DNA of 64,000 nt. Source: Arenibacter troitsensis. GTDB lineage: Bacteria > Bacteroidota > Bacteroidia > Flavobacteriales > Flavobacteriaceae. Where the stretch lies: positions 310,001 to 374,000 of the forward strand of contig NZ_FXAO01000003.1 in the NCBI RefSeq assembly GCF_900177645.1, given 5' to 3'. The translations under genes were made by a program, and so were the position numbers. Shown here one piece after another: positions 60,921 through 64,000 of the stretch (position 1 is the first letter of the stretch; the number at the start of each line of letters is the position of its first letter). The notes under the pieces are model-generated. The model had not been told where the DNA came from. It ran no database searches and saw only the letters and a program-made list of their open reading frames with translations.

Positions 60921-61607
60921 ATGAAAACCATGAAATTATCCATTGCCCTGTTTGTACTGACCATCTTTACCATGAACAATAGTTATTCCCAGGATTGGCC
61001 AAATCTGGAACATTTTTCTGAAGACAACAAGAAAATAGGCCCACCTCTTGCTGGTGAAAATCGGGTGGTGTTTATGGGCAATTCCATTACCATTGGCTGG
61101 CTGAACAAAAGGCCGGAATTCTTTGAAGGGAAACCCTATATCAACAGAGGTATTAGTGGGCAGACTACACCCCAGATGTTATTGCGTTTTAGACAGGATG
61201 TAATTGACCTGAAGCCTAAGGTTGTGGTTATTTTGGCCGGAACCAATGATATTGCCGGAAATACAGGACCTTCCACTCCAAAAATGATATTAGACAATAT
61301 AAAGTCCATGGCCGAACTGGCCAGGGCCAACGATATTAAAGTTATTATCTCCTCCATACTTCCTGCCTTCGATTACCCTTGGAAGCCCGGATTAAATCCA
61401 AATGAAAAAATTCCTGCATTAAACTCCCTCTTAAAGGAATACTCTGAAAGCAATGGTCATATTTATCTGGATTATTTTACCGCCATGGCCGATGATAGAA
61501 ATGGACTTCCAAAAGAATACGCTCATGATGAGGTTCACCCTACCCCTGAGGGTTACGCCGTTATGGAACCATTAGTGGAAGAAGCGATAAAACAAGCTTT
61601 GCAATAG
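60921..61607 (+). CDS. Secreted SGNH/GDSL hydrolase
   Basis: A 228-residue exported esterase-type enzyme with a signal peptide (MKTMKLSIALFVLTIFTM, ending SYSQ). The SGNH blocks are visible: catalytic Ser in VVFMGNSITIGW (block I), Gly in INRGISGQTTPQML (block II), Asn in ILAGTNDIAGN (block III) and Asp/His in HDEVHPTPEGYAVM (block V). Members remove acyl or acetyl groups from carbohydrates or lipids. The following gene is a GH20-like hydrolase, so carbohydrate deacetylation is a reasonable guess. Confidence 0.9.
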   Translation: MKTMKLSIALFVLTIFTMNNSYSQDWPNLEHFSEDNKKIGPPLAGENRVVFMGNSITIGWLNKRPEFFEGKPYINRGISGQTTPQMLLRFRQDVIDLKPKVVVILAGTNDIAGNTGPSTPKMILDNIKSMAELARANDIKVIISSILPAFDYPWKPGLNPNEKIPALNSLLKEYSESNGHIYLDYFTAMADDRNGLPKEYAHDEVHPTPEGYAVMEPLVEEAIKQALQ

Positions 61608-61675
61608 GGTTATATTATAATAGCTTTTGTAAATAATATTTTGTGAGGTATTTTAAAGTCAAATCCCGGCCAACA

Positions 61676-62776
61676 ATGAAAAAACTACTCCTTATATTTT
61701 TGTCCTTAAGTATTTATTTGGGCAATGCACAAGATGTTTTTGAGGTAAAGGGACTTTGTATAGCCGCACCCAATGCTGATGGTGTAACCGAGTTTGTGAA
61801 ATTCGTTGATGAAGAACTGGGTCCTATTGGCATCAACACCTTAGTGCTTCGGGTAGATTTTAATTATGCCTATGAATTAAGACCGGAATTAAGGGGTAAT
61901 AACCCATTGTCTAAGGAACAAATAAAGGAATTGGTAGCTGTTGCCAAAAAACACCATATAAATCTAATTCCTCAAGTAAATTTATTAGGTCATCAGAGTT
62001 GGGCAGAAAAAACCAATAAACTATTGGAAGTATATCCCGAATTTGATGAAACGCCACATATTAAAATACCTGAAAAATATGAATGGCCCAATGCTGACGG
62101 ACTCTACTGCAAAAGTTATTGCCCGTTACATCCTGAAGTGCACAATGTAGTGTTTGATCTGGTAGATGAAATTATTTCCGTCTTCGAAGCCAAAGCCTTT
62201 CACGCAGGAATGGATGAGGTATTTTACATAGCGGATGAAAAATGCCCCCGCTGCCAAGGAAAAGATCCTGCCGCAATATTTGCGAATGAGGTTAATAAAA
62301 TAAGTCGACATTTGGAGATCAACAACAAGCGACTTTGGATTTGGGGAGATCGTTTAATAGATGCATCCACTTCCGGCATTGGAATGTGGGAGGCTAGTAT
62401 GAACAACACTGCCAGGGCCATAGACCTAATTGATAAATCTGTAGTGATTTGCGACTGGCATTATGAAAAGGCATTACCAACCCCTGCCCTATTTGCCCTT
62501 AAGGGATTGGACGTTATAGCCTGTCCTTGGAAGAAGTCAGACGTTGCCAAGGAACAGGTTAATATGATGTATAAATTTAAAATAAACGCAACTCCGGAAA
62601 TGAAGGAACACTTTTTGGGCATGATGCATACGGTCTGGTCTTCTGCCAGTGAATTCATAAAAAGCTATCATGCCCAAAAGGACAAAGAAATCAATCCGGT
62701 TACCCAAGAGGCCTGTTTTAGGGCTATGATGGCCGCAATAAAGGATGTGGAAAGCATGGGTAAAAACGTCAATTAG
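61676..62776 (+). CDS. Secreted GH20-like glycoside hydrolase
   Basis: About 366 residues with a signal peptide (MKKLLLIFLSLSIYLGNAQ) and a TIM-barrel catalytic domain related to GH20. The Asp-Glu pair used by beta-hexosaminidases for substrate-assisted catalysis appears in KAFHAGMDEVFYIAD; IPQVNLLGHQSW and RLWIWGDRLI are further barrel strands. A Cys-x-x-Cys (KCPRCQG) follows the catalytic pair. It is shorter than classical GH20 enzymes and lacks the N-terminal GH20b domain, so it belongs to a divergent group. Follows the SGNH hydrolase by about 70 bases, possibly one unit. Confidence 0.85.
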   Translation: MKKLLLIFLSLSIYLGNAQDVFEVKGLCIAAPNADGVTEFVKFVDEELGPIGINTLVLRVDFNYAYELRPELRGNNPLSKEQIKELVAVAKKHHINLIPQVNLLGHQSWAEKTNKLLEVYPEFDETPHIKIPEKYEWPNADGLYCKSYCPLHPEVHNVVFDLVDEIISVFEAKAFHAGMDEVFYIADEKCPRCQGKDPAAIFANEVNKISRHLEINNKRLWIWGDRLIDASTSGIGMWEASMNNTARAIDLIDKSVVICDWHYEKALPTPALFALKGLDVIACPWKKSDVAKEQVNMMYKFKINATPEMKEHFLGMMHTVWSSASEFIKSYHAQKDKEINPVTQEACFRAMMAAIKDVESMGKNVN

Positions 62777-62860
62777 ATATTATATAGACCTACCTGGGTC
62801 ATCCGCTATCCAAAACACTTATTCCCAAGCCCTAATTGACCTTATAGTGAAATATATTTC

Positions 62861-62868
62861 TACTTTTG
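62861..62868 (+). promoter_or_regulatory. -7 box next to the glycosyltransferase start
   Basis: TACTTTTG is an exact TAnnTTTG match; a TTG lies 22 bases further upstream. Only four bases separate the box from the ATG at 62873, so the transcript would start at or next to the start codon. Confidence 0.5.
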
Positions 62869-62872
62869 ACAC

Positions 62873-63880
62873 ATGAATATAAGTAGTATCAGCATCCTTC
62901 TTCCCTTTAAGAACACCGCAGAATTTCTACCGGACTGTATACAATCCATCATCGACCAAACCTATGACGAATGGGAAATTTTGGCTGTAAACGACCATTC
63001 TTCGGACGATAGCTTGGATATTATGTTTTCTTATGCCCAAAAGGATAGTCGGATTAAAGTATTGACAAATGAAGGCAACGGAATAATTGATGCATTAAGA
63101 ACCGCGTATGCCCATTCCCAGGGCAAATATATAACCAGAATGGATTCTGATGACATTATGTCCGTGAACAAATTGGAAGTCATGGTCAAGTCCCTGAAAA
63201 ATCATGGACGAGGCCGCATAGCCCTGGGCAAGGTGAAATACTTTTCCAAGAATGGGGTTGGGGATGGATACAAACGTTATGAAAAATGGCTGAACCGCTT
63301 AACGGAAAAAGGATTAAATTATTCAGAAATATATAAGGAATGTGTAATACCCTCGCCCTGTTGGATGGTACATAGAAAAGACTTGGAAAAGGCCGGTTCA
63401 TTCTCTTCAAATCGATATCCAGAAGATTACGACCTGGCATTCCGTTTTTATGAGCAGGGATTAACATGTATTCCCACCAATGAGCTTCTTCACTATTGGC
63501 GCGATTATGGCCACAGAACCTCCAGAACCAGTGAACACTACGCCCAAAATTACTTCTTGGATATTAAACTACATTATTTTTTAAAGCTAGATTATAACAA
63601 ACAATGCCCTTTAGTGCTTTGGGGCGCTGGTAACAAAGGAAAAACACTGGCCAAAAAACTCTTGAAAAAGAACATCGCTTTTATTTGGGTTTGCAATAAT
63701 TCCAATAAAATTGGATTGGACATTTATGGTAAAAAGATGGAACATTATATGGTAATAGATAAACTCCAAAAAGCACAAATTATAATTACGGTGGCCAATA
63801 CAGAGGCACAGGAATTTATAAAAGATTATTTGTTGGTACAGGAAAAAAAATCTGTACAAGATTTATTCTTTTTTTGTTGA
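62873..63880 (+). CDS. Family 2 glycosyltransferase with C-terminal nucleotide-binding-like domain
   Basis: A 335-residue GT2 enzyme. The GT-A domain (about 1-230) has ISILLPFKNTAEFLPDCIQSI, VNDHSSDDSLDIM, and the metal-binding TRMDSDDIM (D-x-D). After about residue 235 comes CPLVLWGAGNKGKTLAKKLL, a G-x-G-x-x-G-like start of a Rossmann-type fold, continuing to the end; this fusion occurs in some flavobacterial glycosyltransferases. It probably adds a sugar to a surface glycan or glycolipid. No membrane segment is seen. Sugar and acceptor unknown. Confidence 0.88.
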   Translation: MNISSISILLPFKNTAEFLPDCIQSIIDQTYDEWEILAVNDHSSDDSLDIMFSYAQKDSRIKVLTNEGNGIIDALRTAYAHSQGKYITRMDSDDIMSVNKLEVMVKSLKNHGRGRIALGKVKYFSKNGVGDGYKRYEKWLNRLTEKGLNYSEIYKECVIPSPCWMVHRKDLEKAGSFSSNRYPEDYDLAFRFYEQGLTCIPTNELLHYWRDYGHRTSRTSEHYAQNYFLDIKLHYFLKLDYNKQCPLVLWGAGNKGKTLAKKLLKKNIAFIWVCNNSNKIGLDIYGKKMEHYMVIDKLQKAQIIITVANTEAQEFIKDYLLVQEKKSVQDLFFFC

Positions 63881-63986
63881 AAAAACCTTTGTGGCACTTC
63901 CGTAAAGAAGGTTCCAACTTTGTCGGCCAACTTAATTTAGTTAGTACTTGAACAATAAATTTAAGACTGCCTCGAAATTCTTTTCT

Positions 63987-63994
63987 TATATTTG
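63987..63994 (+). promoter_or_regulatory. Candidate -7 box at the window end
   Basis: TATATTTG matches TAnnTTTG exactly, at the very end of the window after the glycosyltransferase. It may serve a gene that begins beyond position 64000. Confidence 0.35.
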
Positions 63995-64000
63995 AAAAAT

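Noticed and set aside
1..64000. CRISPR arrays, tRNA or rRNA genes, prophage or complete insertion sequences
   Set aside because: No regularly spaced repeats, cloverleaf-like G/C-rich stretches, integrase or transposase genes were seen.

Overview
This 64 kb window is a chromosomal stretch from a member of the Flavobacteriaceae (Bacteroidota), most likely a marine genus close to Maribacter, Arenibacter or Zobellia. The reasons are the low G+C content, the Bacteroidota -7 promoter box TAnnTTTG a short distance upstream of many starts, A-rich translation starts without strong Shine-Dalgarno sequences, and lineage-typical genes: a fused branched-chain 2-oxoacid dehydrogenase E1, a SUI1-like factor, a VF530 protein, an S23-type four-helix-bundle gene and an ECF sigma factor followed by a small sensor. 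No tRNA, rRNA, CRISPR array, prophage or intact insertion sequence was found. Exact genus is an inference.

Layout. 1-12.3 kb: a partial LemA-like gene, an NTF2-like lipid-pocket protein, a pirin, a diheme cytochrome c lipoprotein, two helicases, lpxD, an M28 peptidase, a ribosome hibernation factor and a TerC-type membrane protein. 12.3-17.3 kb (minus strand): a compact six-gene cluster with a FAD oxidoreductase, a methyltransferase, a type III polyketide synthase, a FabZ-like dehydratase, a ketosynthase and a private acyl carrier protein, probably making a methylated and oxidised phenolic lipid. 17.4-19.8 kb: OmpA-type and lipocalin-type lipoproteins, then the tail of the gdh operon. 19-26 kb (minus strand): a nitrogen/amino-acid block in which a branched-chain oxoacid dehydrogenase is followed by a histidine kinase and an NtrC-type sigma-54 activator; the next gene, glutamate dehydrogenase, carries a textbook sigma-54 promoter and an upstream dyad.

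26-45 kb is mostly housekeeping: an Fe(II)/2-oxoglutarate-type oxygenase, DinB, SUI1, a nucleoside phosphorylase, uracil-DNA glycosylase, an ECF sigma module, an RsmB-type RNA methyltransferase, an acyl-CoA dehydrogenase, a cation efflux protein and purL. 45.9-54.3 kb is a fatty-acid beta-oxidation locus: fadD, then marR, a fused 3-hydroxyacyl-CoA dehydrogenase/enoyl-CoA hydratase, a thiolase and an acyl-CoA dehydrogenase. A 30-bp perfect palindrome touches the marR promoter. A decayed four-helix-bundle gene bracketed by 19-bp inverted repeats sits between two of the fad genes. 54.8-58.3 kb has a multi-PAS histidine kinase with receiver-only response regulators on both sides. The window ends with a carotenoid-isomerase-like enzyme, an SGNH hydrolase, a GH20-like hydrolase and a glycosyltransferase.

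The parts most worth following are the type III PKS cluster with its own acyl-supply enzymes, the sigma-54/gdh arrangement, the MarR operator, and the decayed four-helix-bundle cassette.
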